A stretch of DNA of 64,000 nucleotides, from NCBI RefSeq assembly GCF_027213965.1, contig NZ_JAPWGX010000002.1:124001-188000 (forward strand), read 5' to 3'. A program made the position numbers and the translations under genes. Positions 1-8,162 of this stretch are shown here, piece by piece; position 1 is the stretch's first letter, and each line of letters begins with the position of its first letter. The notes under the pieces are model-generated. The model searched no databases. It had not been told where the DNA came from and worked only from the letters and a program-made list of their open reading frames with translations. Origin of the DNA: Maritalea porphyrae (GTDB lineage Bacteria > Pseudomonadota > Alphaproteobacteria > Rhizobiales > Devosiaceae).

Positions 1-1
1 G

Positions 2-859
2 TTGCTTGAGACCATCGACACCTTACTCGAGGACATGGCGGGCAAGCAAACAGTCGACTTGATCGAAGATTTTGCCAGCAAGATACCCATTCAAATCATT
101 GGTAATATGTTTGATATGCCCATGGCCGATCGGGAGCCTTTACGGGATTGGTCGCTGGCTATTTTGGGTGCACTTGAGCCTACTCTAACCCCAGAGCAAT
201 TGGCAACGGGGAACAAAGCTGTTGTTGATTTTAAAGCCTATTTGAAAGACCTCGCTAATCATCGCCGCAAATACCCCGGCAATCCTGAAACGGATGTTTT
301 AACCCGGCTGATTGAGAGCGAAGAAGGCGAACTGTCTGAAACCGAACTTCTGCAGAATTGCATATTCATCCTGAACGCTGGACACGAAACCACAACCAAT
401 TTGATCGGCAACGCTTTGGCGGCGCTACACGCGTTTCCGGGGCAAAAATATGCCCTCAAGTCCAATCCTGAGATCATCAAAACCGGGGTAGATGAATTCT
501 TGCGCTTCTTGTCACCCAACCAATTGGGCAACCGCGAAACCACCGCTGATATTGAGATTGATGGCATTAAGATTCCGACGGGCAGCAACTTGCATTTGGT
601 TATTGGTGCGGCAAACCGTGACCCAAGCCAATTTGAAGATCCAGATGAACTCAAACTTATGCGCAGACCAAATCGGCACTTGGCGTTTGCTGGTGGCCCA
701 CATCTTTGCGTTGGCTTTTCATTAGCGCGCATGGAGGGACGTATCGCGATCAACAGGTTCCTCAAAAAATTTCCGAACTACCAACTAACGGGCAATGCAG
801 AACTAGGCGGGCGCTTAAGATTCCGCGGCTATGCAAAATTGCCGGCAAAACTAAGCTAA
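2..859 (+). CDS. Cytochrome P450, C-terminal part (5' end outside the window)
   Basis: Heme-thiolate monooxygenase, seen here as the last 285 residues. The reading frame is open to the window edge and P450s are usually about 400 residues, so roughly the first 100 residues lie upstream and the apparent TTG start is not real. Visible landmarks are the I-helix oxygen-activation motif AGHETTT (about residues 126-132 of the visible part), the K-helix ExxR as EFLR, and the heme-binding loop FAGGPHLCVG with its cysteine ligand. The soluble, anchor-free style is that of bacterial class I P450s, which need a ferredoxin and reductase; none is visible nearby other than PaaE, which serves the epoxidase. 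It ends 12 bases before paaZ on the same strand, so the two are probably co-transcribed. The substrate cannot be told from sequence. Confidence 0.9.
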   Translation: MLETIDTLLEDMAGKQTVDLIEDFASKIPIQIIGNMFDMPMADREPLRDWSLAILGALEPTLTPEQLATGNKAVVDFKAYLKDLANHRRKYPGNPETDVLTRLIESEEGELSETELLQNCIFILNAGHETTTNLIGNALAALHAFPGQKYALKSNPEIIKTGVDEFLRFLSPNQLGNRETTADIEIDGIKIPTGSNLHLVIGAANRDPSQFEDPDELKLMRRPNRHLAFAGGPHLCVGFSLARMEGRIAINRFLKKFPNYQLTGNAELGGRLRFRGYAKLPAKLS

Positions 860-871
860 GGGTTTAAATCA

Positions 872-2911
872 ATGTCTATTATGCAGCTTGAAAGCTATGC
901 GAACGGCCAGTGGGTGGGACCATCTGGCAAAACGCGCAAAATATTTTCTGCCGTAACTGGCGAAGAAATCGCGGTAGCCGGATCAGACGGTTTGGATTTC
1001 CAAGCCATGATCGATTTTGCGAAGCAAAAAGGTGGCCCTGCGCTCCGGGCGATGACATTTCATGATCGGGCGCGGATGCTTAAAGCATTGGCGACTTATC
1101 TCAACGAACGACGCGAGCCACTTTACGAGCTTTCTTATAAAACGGGAGCCACACTTGCCGACAGCAAAGTCGATATTGATGGCGGCATTGGCACCATGTT
1201 TGTTTATGCATCAAAGGGTCGCCGCGAAATGCCTGATGGGCACATCTACCCGGATGGCGACCTAGAAGTCTTGTCACGTAACGGCACGTTTTTAGGTCAA
1301 CATTATTGCACACCTTTGCTTGGTGTCGCGGTGCACATTAATGCATTCAACTTCCCCATGTGGGGCATGTTGGAAAAGCTCGCACCAACTTTGCTTGCTG
1401 GCGTTCCAGCGATTGTGAAGCCTGCGACCTCGACGTCATATCTCACCGAAGCATGTGTGAAGATGATGGTTGAGAGCGGCATATTGCCTGAAGGTGCGGT
1501 GCAGTTGATTATGGGCGGTACGGGCGATCTATTGGATCGTTTGGATTGCCAAGATGTGGTGAGCTTTACGGGTTCAGCCAACACAGCCTCTTACCTCAAG
1601 TCGAATAAAAACATCCTTGATAAGGGCGTGCGCTTTGTCGCTGAACAAGACAGCCTCAACGCCTCAGTGCTTGGCCCGGATGCAACCTCTGAAACGCCCG
1701 AGTTCGACCTGTTCATCAAAGAAGCTTCGCGCGAAATGACCACAAAAGCTGGTCAGAAATGTACCGCGATCCGGCGGATGATTGTGCCAAACGATCGGGT
1801 TCAAGATGTGATCAATGCGATGAGTGCACGGCTCGACAAAACGGTCATTGGCGACCCGGCGGCCGAAGGCACCCGCATGGGCGCCCTCGCCTCTTTGGAT
1901 CAAAAGCGTGACGTGCTCGAAAAGGCCGCTGAAATTGGCACTGAGTGCGAATTGGCTTATGGCGATCAAGCTTCGATGCAACTGAACGGTGACGGTCTAG
2001 ACAATGGCGCATTTGTGTCGCCTTTGTTGTTCCACTGCAAAAACCCAGACACAGCAACAATCGTGCACTCGACCGAGGCTTTTGGCCCCGTGGCAACGGT
2101 GATGGGATATCGTGACCTCAATCACGCGATTGAATTGATGAACAAAGGTGGCGGTTCGCTAGTTGCTTCTGTGATCACCAATGACCCAAGCGTTGCGCAA
2201 CAATTGACGATGGGCGCGGGCGCGTTTCATGGTCGGCTATATTTTAACAACCGTGACAGCATGAAAGAATCGACCGGCCACGGCTCCCCGCTTCCGCACA
2301 TGGTGCATGGAGGCCCGGGCCGCGCAGGCGGCGGCGAAGAATTGGGTGGCGTACGCGGCGTTACGCATTATATGCAACGAACTGCCGTCCAAGGCAGCCC
2401 AGACCTGCTGACCGCGATTGGCGGCACCTACGTCAAAGGCGCCAAGTTCATCGAACCGCCTGCGCATCCGTTCACCCGCACGTTCAACGAGCTGCAAATC
2501 GGCGAAACTGTACACACTGCATCGCGCAAAGTTTCCATCGAAGACATTGAGCATTTCGCTCATTTCACTGGCGACACATTTTATGCGCATATGGACGAAG
2601 AAGCAGCGGCGGCTAATCCGTTTTTCCCCGGCCGCGTTGCGCATGGCTATTTGCTCTTGAGCTTTGCGGCTGGCCTGTTCGTTGAGCCAAACCCCGGTCC
2701 GGTTTTGGCCAATACGGGATTGAACGACCTTAGTTTTCAAAAACCTGTAAGCGCTGGCGATGATGTTCGTGTAAGCCTTACTGTTAAACGCAAAACCAAG
2801 CGGACAGATGAATATGGCGAGGTGCGCTGGCACGTGAATATGTTCAACCAAGATGACGAGCAAGTTGCCGAATACGAGCTTTTGACGATGGTGGCATTTG
2901 AGCGTACATAG
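872..2911 (+). CDS. paaZ: PaaZ, oxepin-CoA hydrolase / 3-oxo-5,6-dehydrosuberyl-CoA semialdehyde dehydrogenase
   Basis: Bifunctional ring-opening enzyme of aerobic phenylacetyl-CoA degradation. It hydrolyses oxepin-CoA and oxidises the resulting aldehyde with NADP. At 679 residues it has the full PaaZ length. Residues 1 to about 520 are an aldehyde dehydrogenase domain with catalytic cysteine at about 297 (GQKCTAIRRM) and general-base glutamate in RFVAEQDS. The C-terminal 150 residues are a MaoC-like hotdog hydratase with FTGD...H.D and the VAHGYLLLS motif. Both active sites look intact. It starts at ATG 872 just behind the P450 and is followed by paaX six bases after its stop. Identification is secure because the two-domain order is specific to PaaZ and the epoxidase genes follow. 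Confidence 0.96.
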   Translation: MSIMQLESYANGQWVGPSGKTRKIFSAVTGEEIAVAGSDGLDFQAMIDFAKQKGGPALRAMTFHDRARMLKALATYLNERREPLYELSYKTGATLADSKVDIDGGIGTMFVYASKGRREMPDGHIYPDGDLEVLSRNGTFLGQHYCTPLLGVAVHINAFNFPMWGMLEKLAPTLLAGVPAIVKPATSTSYLTEACVKMMVESGILPEGAVQLIMGGTGDLLDRLDCQDVVSFTGSANTASYLKSNKNILDKGVRFVAEQDSLNASVLGPDATSETPEFDLFIKEASREMTTKAGQKCTAIRRMIVPNDRVQDVINAMSARLDKTVIGDPAAEGTRMGALASLDQKRDVLEKAAEIGTECELAYGDQASMQLNGDGLDNGAFVSPLLFHCKNPDTATIVHSTEAFGPVATVMGYRDLNHAIELMNKGGGSLVASVITNDPSVAQQLTMGAGAFHGRLYFNNRDSMKESTGHGSPLPHMVHGGPGRAGGGEELGGVRGVTHYMQRTAVQGSPDLLTAIGGTYVKGAKFIEPPAHPFTRTFNELQIGETVHTASRKVSIEDIEHFAHFTGDTFYAHMDEEAAAANPFFPGRVAHGYLLLSFAAGLFVEPNPGPVLANTGLNDLSFQKPVSAGDDVRVSLTVKRKTKRTDEYGEVRWHVNMFNQDDEQVAEYELLTMVAFERT

Positions 2912-2917
2912 AGGTGT

Positions 2918-3799
2918 ATGAGCACACCTAATCCACTGATTCAGCCGTTGATCGACCATCTGCATTCAGATGGTCGATTGCGCGTTTGGTCGGTTGTCAT
3001 CACCATTTTTGGCGACGCAATACAACCACATGGCGGCACTGTTGCCATGTCGGACCTACAGACCATTCTTGGCGCGATGAATGTTGAAAGCGGCGCGTTG
3101 CGCACGGCCATGTCGCGTCTTGCAAAAGAAGGTTGGGTAACTAGAGAAAAGCAGGGTCGGCACAGTTTTTACAAATTATCCAAAGCCGGATTGAAAAGCT
3201 TTATTCCTGCCACGCAGAAAATCTATCGACCAACCTACGCACCCGATCCAAAGTCCATTTTAATTGCGGTTGGCCCTGACGTTATTGGCCATGCACGAGA
3301 AACTCAAAATGCGTTGCTGGGCGCGTTTGGCGGGCTGCAGTTGCGCAATGGCGTTGGCTTGTTCGCCGACCCTTCGGACAAAGTGCGTCAGCAAATCGTC
3401 GATGCTGAGTTGCTGACCATTAGCGGCGACATTGAACGACTTCCGGATTGGGTGATCGATCGGTTTGATCTGCAAAATCTTGCAGACGATTATGACGCAT
3501 TGATTGCCCGGTTTTCGGACATGGCGGCAAAGACTGAGGCCTTAAACAAACTATCGCCGCTTGAGGCGCTTTGCGCCCGCACGCTGCTCATTCATGATTG
3601 GCGGCGTCTCATTCTCAAACAGCCCGCCCTGCCGACGCATTTATTGCCCAAAGATTGGCCGGGCGGAGCATGTCATAAATTGGTGCGCGAGCTTTATTTG
3701 GCACTTCTGGCACAGTCTGAGAATTGGTGGGACTCCGAGCCGAAAAAAGCGGCACAAACTGAACTATCGCACCGCTTTCAACACCAATATGTCGATTAG
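2918..3799 (+). CDS. paaX: PaaX, phenylacetate-degradation repressor
   Basis: Transcriptional repressor of phenylacetate catabolism. In characterised bacteria PaaX leaves its operators when phenylacetyl-CoA binds. The 293 residues begin with a winged-helix region (about 35-90, with the typical stretch ESGALRTAMSRLAKEGW and then a wing with REKQGRHSFYKLS) followed by the long PaaX effector domain. It starts at ATG 2918, six bases after the paaZ stop, with GAGG lying very close to the start. Its last codons overlap, tail to tail, the stop of the thioesterase gene on the other strand by four bases. It presumably controls the paaABCDE promoter downstream and perhaps its own operon. The operator is not proven. 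Confidence 0.93.
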   Translation: MSTPNPLIQPLIDHLHSDGRLRVWSVVITIFGDAIQPHGGTVAMSDLQTILGAMNVESGALRTAMSRLAKEGWVTREKQGRHSFYKLSKAGLKSFIPATQKIYRPTYAPDPKSILIAVGPDVIGHARETQNALLGAFGGLQLRNGVGLFADPSDKVRQQIVDAELLTISGDIERLPDWVIDRFDLQNLADDYDALIARFSDMAAKTEALNKLSPLEALCARTLLIHDWRRLILKQPALPTHLLPKDWPGGACHKLVRELYLALLAQSENWWDSEPKKAAQTELSHRFQHQYVD

Positions 3800-4236
3800 T
3801 CTTCGATATAGGCAAATACGCCGGTTGAGGTGGTCGCGACCTTCTCGCTGCCCTCAGCAAAAATGTCGACGCGTGTTGTGGCTAACCGCTTGCCGTTCGA
3901 AAGCACTGTGACTTTGTAAATCACGTTACCTTCTGGAAAGGGCCGCATGAAGTTGGTCGACATATCAACGGTCACACAGTTGCGAAAACGCCCGTTCAAA
4001 TAGCTGAGCGCCAAAAAACTAACCGTGTCAGAGCCTGCCATGAGCGCTTGGCCCGAGACCAAACCGCCATTGGGGCCCCGGTGGCGCAGGACTTTTTCCG
4101 TCGCGGGCATGATGAATTGGGTTTCTGATTCGCCTAGCTCCAGCACCTTAATGCCAAGTTCTTGTACCCACGGCGCGCAAATTTCCTCAATCAAACCCTC
4201 AAGTTCGGCCCCATTCAAGCGTTTTTCCATCCCCAA
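3796..4236 (-). CDS. PaaI-like hotdog thioesterase
   Basis: Small (146 residues) acyl-CoA thioesterase of the hotdog fold, PaaI/YbgC type, with the helix GLVSGQALMAGSDTVSFLA and the strand DMSTNFMRPFPEG that is diagnostic of the family. In paa clusters PaaI hydrolyses dead-end ring-hydroxylated CoA esters and so returns trapped CoA; that role is inferred here from location. The usual HGG before the central helix reads NGG, so the catalytic details may differ from E. coli PaaI. It is convergent with paaX (4-base overlap) and divergent from paaA, sharing the 80-base region that probably holds the paa operator. Start could be at the first or third codon (MGM); the difference is trivial. Confidence 0.82.
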   Translation of the reverse strand: MGMEKRLNGAELEGLIEEICAPWVQELGIKVLELGESETQFIMPATEKVLRHRGPNGGLVSGQALMAGSDTVSFLALSYLNGRFRNCVTVDMSTNFMRPFPEGNVIYKVTVLSNGKRLATTRVDIFAEGSEKVATTSTGVFAYIED

Positions 4237-4248
4237 AACTCCGATATG

Positions 4249-4283
4249 TTACAAAATTTACTTGATATGTGAATTTTCGTCAC
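4249..4283. promoter_or_regulatory. Candidate paa operator in the thioesterase-paaA divergent region
   Basis: The short region between the divergent thioesterase gene and paaA contains an imperfect inverted repeat, GTTACAAAATT on the left and AATTTTCGTCAC on the right, centred near 4266. It also contains GATATGT twice, at 4243-4249 and 4264-4270, 21 bases or two helical turns apart. Such symmetry beside a PaaX-controlled operon suggests a binding site for PaaX or another repressor. The same heptamer occurs inverted in the region between iorAB and the Lrp gene (11594-11600). This is pattern only; no footprint evidence exists here. Confidence 0.35.
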
Positions 4284-4316
4284 TTATTATTATCAGCAAG
4301 AGAGGGGAATGCCAAT

Positions 4317-5318
4317 ATGTATTCACAAGGATTGATCGGCGCGGATGGCGCCACTGAGGAAACTGAAGAGTTTCTGGCAGCCTTTCAGGCGCGCATTGAT
4401 CGGGAAGAAAAAATCGAACCGAACGATCCGATGCCTGAAGGATATCGCAAAACTTTGGTGCGCCAAATCGGCCAACACGCCCATTCAGAAATTGTGGGCA
4501 TGCTGCCTGAAGGAAACTGGATCACCCGGGCCCCATCATTGCGTCGTAAAGCAGCGTTGCTTGCGAAAGTGCAAGACGAAGGCGGGCATGGCTTGTACCT
4601 TTATTCTGCAGCTGAAACGCTTGGCGTAACCCGGGAGCAAATGACTGAAGAACTGCTGTCTGGCAAAGCTAAATACTCGTCAATCTTCAACTACCCAACC
4701 CCAACTTGGGCGGACATGGGCACCATTGGCTGGCTTGTTGATGGTGCGGCCATTATGAACCAAATTCCATTGTGTCGCTGTTCATACGGACCATATGCCC
4801 GCGCAATGATCCGCGTATGTAAGGAAGAGAGCTTTCACCAGCGCCAAGGCTATGAGCTTTTGATTTCTTTGTGCAACGGCACAAAAGAGCAAAAAGAAAT
4901 GGCGCAAGACTCAATCAATCGTTGGTGGTGGCCGTCTTTGATGATGTTTGGCCCGCACGATGCTGAATCAAGCCATTCTGAGCAGTCGATGAAATGGAAG
5001 ATCAAGCGGTTCTCCAACGACGAACTTCGTCAGAAATTCATTGATGCGACGATTCCACAGGCTGAATATTTGGGCCTTACCGTGCCTGATCCGGACCTTA
5101 AGTGGAACCCAGAGAAGAATAATGGCAAAGGCGGTTACGACCACGGCGAGATAAATTGGGACGAATTTTGGCAGGTTGTTAAAGGCCACGGGCAAATGAA
5201 CCGCGACCGCATCAAAGCCCGCAAAAAAGCATGGAACGATGGCGAATGGGTGCGCGATGCCGCGCTTGCTCACGCTGAAAAACGTGCCGCGCGCAAAACC
5301 CAACAAGCCGCAGAATAG
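4317..5318 (+). CDS. paaA: PaaA, phenylacetyl-CoA 1,2-epoxidase subunit A (catalytic)
   Basis: Catalytic di-iron subunit of the multicomponent oxygenase that epoxidises the ring of phenylacetyl-CoA. The chosen start is ATG 4317 ([10 protein letters not shown]), which follows AGAGGGGA at ideal spacing; a GTG at 4269 would add 16 unlikely residues. The 333-residue product has the ferritin-like four-helix pattern, with metal-ligand segments [21 protein letters not shown] and [12 protein letters not shown] supplying the expected Glu and His residues. It opens a tight operon paaA-B-C-D-E: 11 bases to paaB, a 1-base overlap between paaB and paaC, 2 bases to paaD and 13 to paaE. Regulation by PaaX is likely. 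Confidence 0.97.
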   Translation: MYSQGLIGADGATEETEEFLAAFQARIDREEKIEPNDPMPEGYRKTLVRQIGQHAHSEIVGMLPEGNWITRAPSLRRKAALLAKVQDEGGHGLYLYSAAETLGVTREQMTEELLSGKAKYSSIFNYPTPTWADMGTIGWLVDGAAIMNQIPLCRCSYGPYARAMIRVCKEESFHQRQGYELLISLCNGTKEQKEMAQDSINRWWWPSLMMFGPHDAESSHSEQSMKWKIKRFSNDELRQKFIDATIPQAEYLGLTVPDPDLKWNPEKNNGKGGYDHGEINWDEFWQVVKGHGQMNRDRIKARKKAWNDGEWVRDAALAHAEKRAARKTQQAAE

Positions 5319-5329
5319 GGAGATATTTC

Positions 5330-5614
5330 ATGTCAAAAGAAACACCACTTTGGGAAGTTTTCGTTCGCCCCCGCAACGGCTTATCCCACAAGCACTGCGG
5401 CTCATTGCACGCCGCTGACGAAGTAATGGCACTGCAAGCCGCCCGCGATACATATACGCGCCGCGGCGAAGGTCTATCTATTTGGGTTGTGCCTTCAAAA
5501 TCGATCTTTGCATCGGATCCGGATCAAACCGCTGAGAACTTTGATCCAAGTGTCGACAAAGTCTATCGCCATCCAACATTTTACGACATCCCTGATGAAG
5601 TGGGGCACATGTAA
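5330..5614 (+). CDS. paaB: PaaB, phenylacetyl-CoA epoxidase subunit B
   Basis: Small accessory subunit of the phenylacetyl-CoA epoxidase, needed for the active PaaABCE complex. The 94-residue protein has the recognisable PaaB opening WEVFVRPRNGLSHKHCGSLH and the central stretch ALQAARDTYTRRGEG, typical of the family's short alpha/beta fold. No catalytic residues are expected. The start ATG 5330 follows AGGGAGAT. Its stop TAA shares the final A with the paaC start, which points to translational coupling and stoichiometric production. Confidence 0.96.
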   Translation: MSKETPLWEVFVRPRNGLSHKHCGSLHAADEVMALQAARDTYTRRGEGLSIWVVPSKSIFASDPDQTAENFDPSVDKVYRHPTFYDIPDEVGHM

Positions 5615-6366
5615 TGTCTCAAGCTTTATTTAACGCCCTTCTAGAACTTGGGGACGACCACCTAATCCTTGGGCACCGGGTTTCTGAGTGGTGCGGCCAT
5701 GCGCCGTTGCTCGAAGAAGACTTAGCCATGCCAAACATGGCGCTCGACAATATTGGTGCTTCACGCAACATCTACACCTATGCAGGTGAAGTTGAAGGCA
5801 AGGGCCGAGATGAAGATCAGCTCGCCTATTTGCGCCTTGACCGTGAGTACAAGAACTGTCTTTTGGTTGAGCGTCCAAATGAAGACTTTGCGCACACCAT
5901 GCTCAAGCAGCTCTATTTTGCCGCCTTCATGGAGCCCTATTGGCAAGCCGCCCTGTCCTCGACTGACGAAACCATTCGTGGCATCGCAGGTAAGGCCGTT
6001 AAAGAGATGGCTTACCACATTCGGCATGCGGGTGAATGGGTGATCCGGCTTGGTGACGGCACTGATGAAAGCGCAAAACGCATGCAGGCTGCCGTTGAAG
6101 AGATGACCCCATATGTGGAAGAGCTTTTCACCATGTCAGCCGATGCAAAAGCATGTGCTGAAAAAGGCATATTGCCTGACCGTGAAGCACTGCGGGCACA
6201 ATGGAGCCAAACCATTTCCAACATCTTTGACCAAGCTTTGCTTGATTTGCCGGAGGTGAAGTTTCCACAATTGGGTGGCCGCACCGGACATCACGGAGAA
6301 GAAATGGGCTTTTTGTTGGCACAGTTGCAATATGTGCAACGCGCCTATCCGGGCATGAGCTGGTAA
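5614..6366 (+). CDS. paaC: PaaC, phenylacetyl-CoA epoxidase structural subunit
   Basis: Structural partner of PaaA in the heterodimeric epoxidase core. It shares the helical ferritin-like fold but does not carry the working metal site in studied homologues. The 250 residues include ELGDDHLILGHRVSEWCGHA at the start and the helix KEMAYHIRHAGEWVIRLGDG, both typical of PaaC. It overlaps paaB by one base (TAATG) and ends two bases before paaD, so the four genes should be translated together. Confidence 0.96.
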   Translation: MSQALFNALLELGDDHLILGHRVSEWCGHAPLLEEDLAMPNMALDNIGASRNIYTYAGEVEGKGRDEDQLAYLRLDREYKNCLLVERPNEDFAHTMLKQLYFAAFMEPYWQAALSSTDETIRGIAGKAVKEMAYHIRHAGEWVIRLGDGTDESAKRMQAAVEEMTPYVEELFTMSADAKACAEKGILPDREALRAQWSQTISNIFDQALLDLPEVKFPQLGGRTGHHGEEMGFLLAQLQYVQRAYPGMSW

Positions 6367-6368
6367 CA

Positions 6369-6881
6369 ATGGATCAGCTTCACCCAAGCGAAAAACCACG
6401 CGACGCCATAGCACAGAAGGCTTGGGACGCAGCATCTGTTGTGCCCGACCCTGAGGTGCCATGTGTCAATGTGGCTGAACTTGGGATATTGCGCGACGTT
6501 GAAATGATCGAGGGGAAAGCGGTGGCCTATGTCACCCCAACCTACACCGGTTGCCCGGCGGTTTTGGCGATTGAGTTGGCAATTGAAGTTGCGTTACGCG
6601 AAGCGGGATTTGAGCCAAGAATTGAGCGGGTGATTTCTCCTGCTTGGACCACTGATTGGATCAGCGATGTAGGCCGCGAAAAACTGCGCGTCTATGGCAT
6701 TGCGCCGCCGGTCAATGGATCGAATTCAAAACTCGCACTATTTGGCGAAACCATTGTTGCTTGTCCGCAATGCGGCAGCGAAAACACGCAAAAACTATCC
6801 GAATTTGGGTCAACAGCTTGCAAAGCACAATATCGTTGCAAGGACTGTCTTGAACCCTTTGATTATTTCAAATGTATCTGA
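6369..6881 (+). CDS. paaD: PaaD, MIP18-family metal-sulfur assembly factor for the epoxidase
   Basis: Member of the MIP18/DUF59 family, required for epoxidase activity in vivo and thought to help assemble its metal or iron-sulfur centres rather than to catalyse. The 170 residues comprise an N-terminal MIP18 domain with DPEVPCVNVAELGILRDV and the TPTYTGCPA loop with its conserved cysteine. A C-terminal zinc-ribbon-like tail follows, with CPQCGS and CKDC pairs, which is characteristic of PaaD and absent from ordinary SufT proteins. It starts two bases after the paaC stop. Confidence 0.95.
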   Translation: MDQLHPSEKPRDAIAQKAWDAASVVPDPEVPCVNVAELGILRDVEMIEGKAVAYVTPTYTGCPAVLAIELAIEVALREAGFEPRIERVISPAWTTDWISDVGREKLRVYGIAPPVNGSNSKLALFGETIVACPQCGSENTQKLSEFGSTACKAQYRCKDCLEPFDYFKCI

Positions 6882-6894
6882 GGTCGAAAAAAAC

Positions 6895-7974
6895 ATGGCA
6901 CCCAAATTCCACGACTTGACCATAAGCAAAATCGAAGAGCTAACAGATGACGCGAAAGCCATCAGCTTTCAAATCCCTGCCGAATTGAAAAATGACTATG
7001 CGTTCACCCCTGGACAGTATTTGACACTACGCGCTGATGTTAATGGAAACGACGTGCGTCGCTCTTATTCAATTTCTTCGCCACTTGGCGGAAGCGAGTT
7101 GACGGTGGGCATTCGCCGCGTCGACGACGGCGTATTTTCCAGCTTCGCAACCAGCGATTTGGAAGTTGGGCAGACGCTTCAGGTGATGACACCTGAAGGT
7201 CGGTTCACCGCAGGTGTTGGACAGAACAAAGAAGCGTTACTGATCGCTGCGGGTTCTGGCATCACCCCCATGATGTCAATTGCCCAGTCGTTACTTGAAG
7301 GCGACGATGAAGCCAATGTCACTTTGGTTTACGGTAATCGCGAAACCAAATCGATCATGTTTCGCGAAAAACTTGAATTCCTAAAAGACCGTTTTCTAGA
7401 ACGGCTAACGATCATCCATATCCTAAGCCGCGAAGACCAAGACATCCCGATTTTGAACGGCCGAATTGACGGCGACAAGGTCAAAGCCTTGATCAACACC
7501 GGCGCAATCGATCCTGCTTCAGCTGACGGTATTTTCATCTGCGGACCGGGCGAAATGATTGAAGTCGTGCGCGCGACTTGCGAAGAAATGGGTGTCGAAA
7601 AGTCAAAAATCCACTTTGAGTTGTTTACCCCAGCAGACGGGCAAGAACCGCGCAAAGCGCCAACCAAAGAAATGTTGGAAGCAGCGGAGCAAGGCGTTTC
7701 AGTTGAAATCATTTTGGACGGCTCAAAGCGTAGCTTCAAACTGACCGACGCAAATGAAACCGTTCTCGAAGCGGCAAACAAGCATGGGCTTGAGCTGCCC
7801 TTCTCTTGCAAAGGTGGCATGTGCTGCACCTGCCGCTGCAAAGTGGCAAAAGGCAGCGCCGAAATGGCGGTGAATTATTCGCTTGAGCCTTGGGAAATTG
7901 AAGCCGGGTTTACGCTGGCGTGCCAAGCTCGACCAACGAGTGATAACCTGACTTTGGATTTTGACGAGCTGTAG
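6895..7974 (+). CDS. paaE: PaaE, phenylacetyl-CoA epoxidase reductase (FNR-ferredoxin fusion)
   Basis: Electron-transfer subunit that passes electrons from NADPH through FAD and a 2Fe-2S centre to PaaA. Start chosen at ATG 6895 (MAPKFHDL), after the paaD stop, because the longer frame runs back inside paaD. The 359 residues show the flavin motif RRSYSIS (about 59-65), the nucleotide-binding GSGITPMMS and a C-terminal plant-type ferredoxin domain with CKGGMCCTC and a later cysteine in TLACQARP. All iron-sulfur ligands are present. It is the last gene of the operon; a 190-base non-coding stretch follows. Confidence 0.96.
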   Translation: MAPKFHDLTISKIEELTDDAKAISFQIPAELKNDYAFTPGQYLTLRADVNGNDVRRSYSISSPLGGSELTVGIRRVDDGVFSSFATSDLEVGQTLQVMTPEGRFTAGVGQNKEALLIAAGSGITPMMSIAQSLLEGDDEANVTLVYGNRETKSIMFREKLEFLKDRFLERLTIIHILSREDQDIPILNGRIDGDKVKALINTGAIDPASADGIFICGPGEMIEVVRATCEEMGVEKSKIHFELFTPADGQEPRKAPTKEMLEAAEQGVSVEIILDGSKRSFKLTDANETVLEAANKHGLELPFSCKGGMCCTCRCKVAKGSAEMAVNYSLEPWEIEAGFTLACQARPTSDNLTLDFDEL

Positions 7975-8028
7975 GCGGGTTACAACTGGCCCTAAAACGC
8001 TTGGTGGATTCTTCCTGTTTTGTTGTTC

Positions 8029-8142
8029 CACCCCGGCCCTCCCCATTGAGGGAAGTGGGAAGAATAGGCACTAATCCCAGATAACTCAGTCAAAGTCTTT
8101 TGGTCTCCCTCCCCTCGATGGGGAGGGACTAAGGGTGGGGTG
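8029..8142. repeat. GC-rich inverted repeat element after paaE
   Basis: Two arms face each other between the convergent ends of paaE and the iorAB gene. The left arm (8029-8052) begins CACCCCGGCCCTCCCC, and the right arm (8107-8142) reads, on the opposite strand, CACCCCACCCTTAGTCCCTC and then CCCATCGAGG. The arms match over about 20 bases, and the right arm is itself self-complementary around CCCCTCGATGGGG. Elements of this type occur as scattered intergenic repeats in some alphaproteobacteria. It could also act as a bidirectional transcription terminator, though no clear T-run follows. No second copy was seen in this window. Confidence 0.6.
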
Positions 8143-8162
8143 CTCGAGTAAAAGCATAAGCC

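Noticed and set aside
2237-2965. Minus-strand open frame of 242 residues inside paaZ
   Set aside because: It is the complement of a well-conserved two-domain enzyme and has no recognisable protein features.
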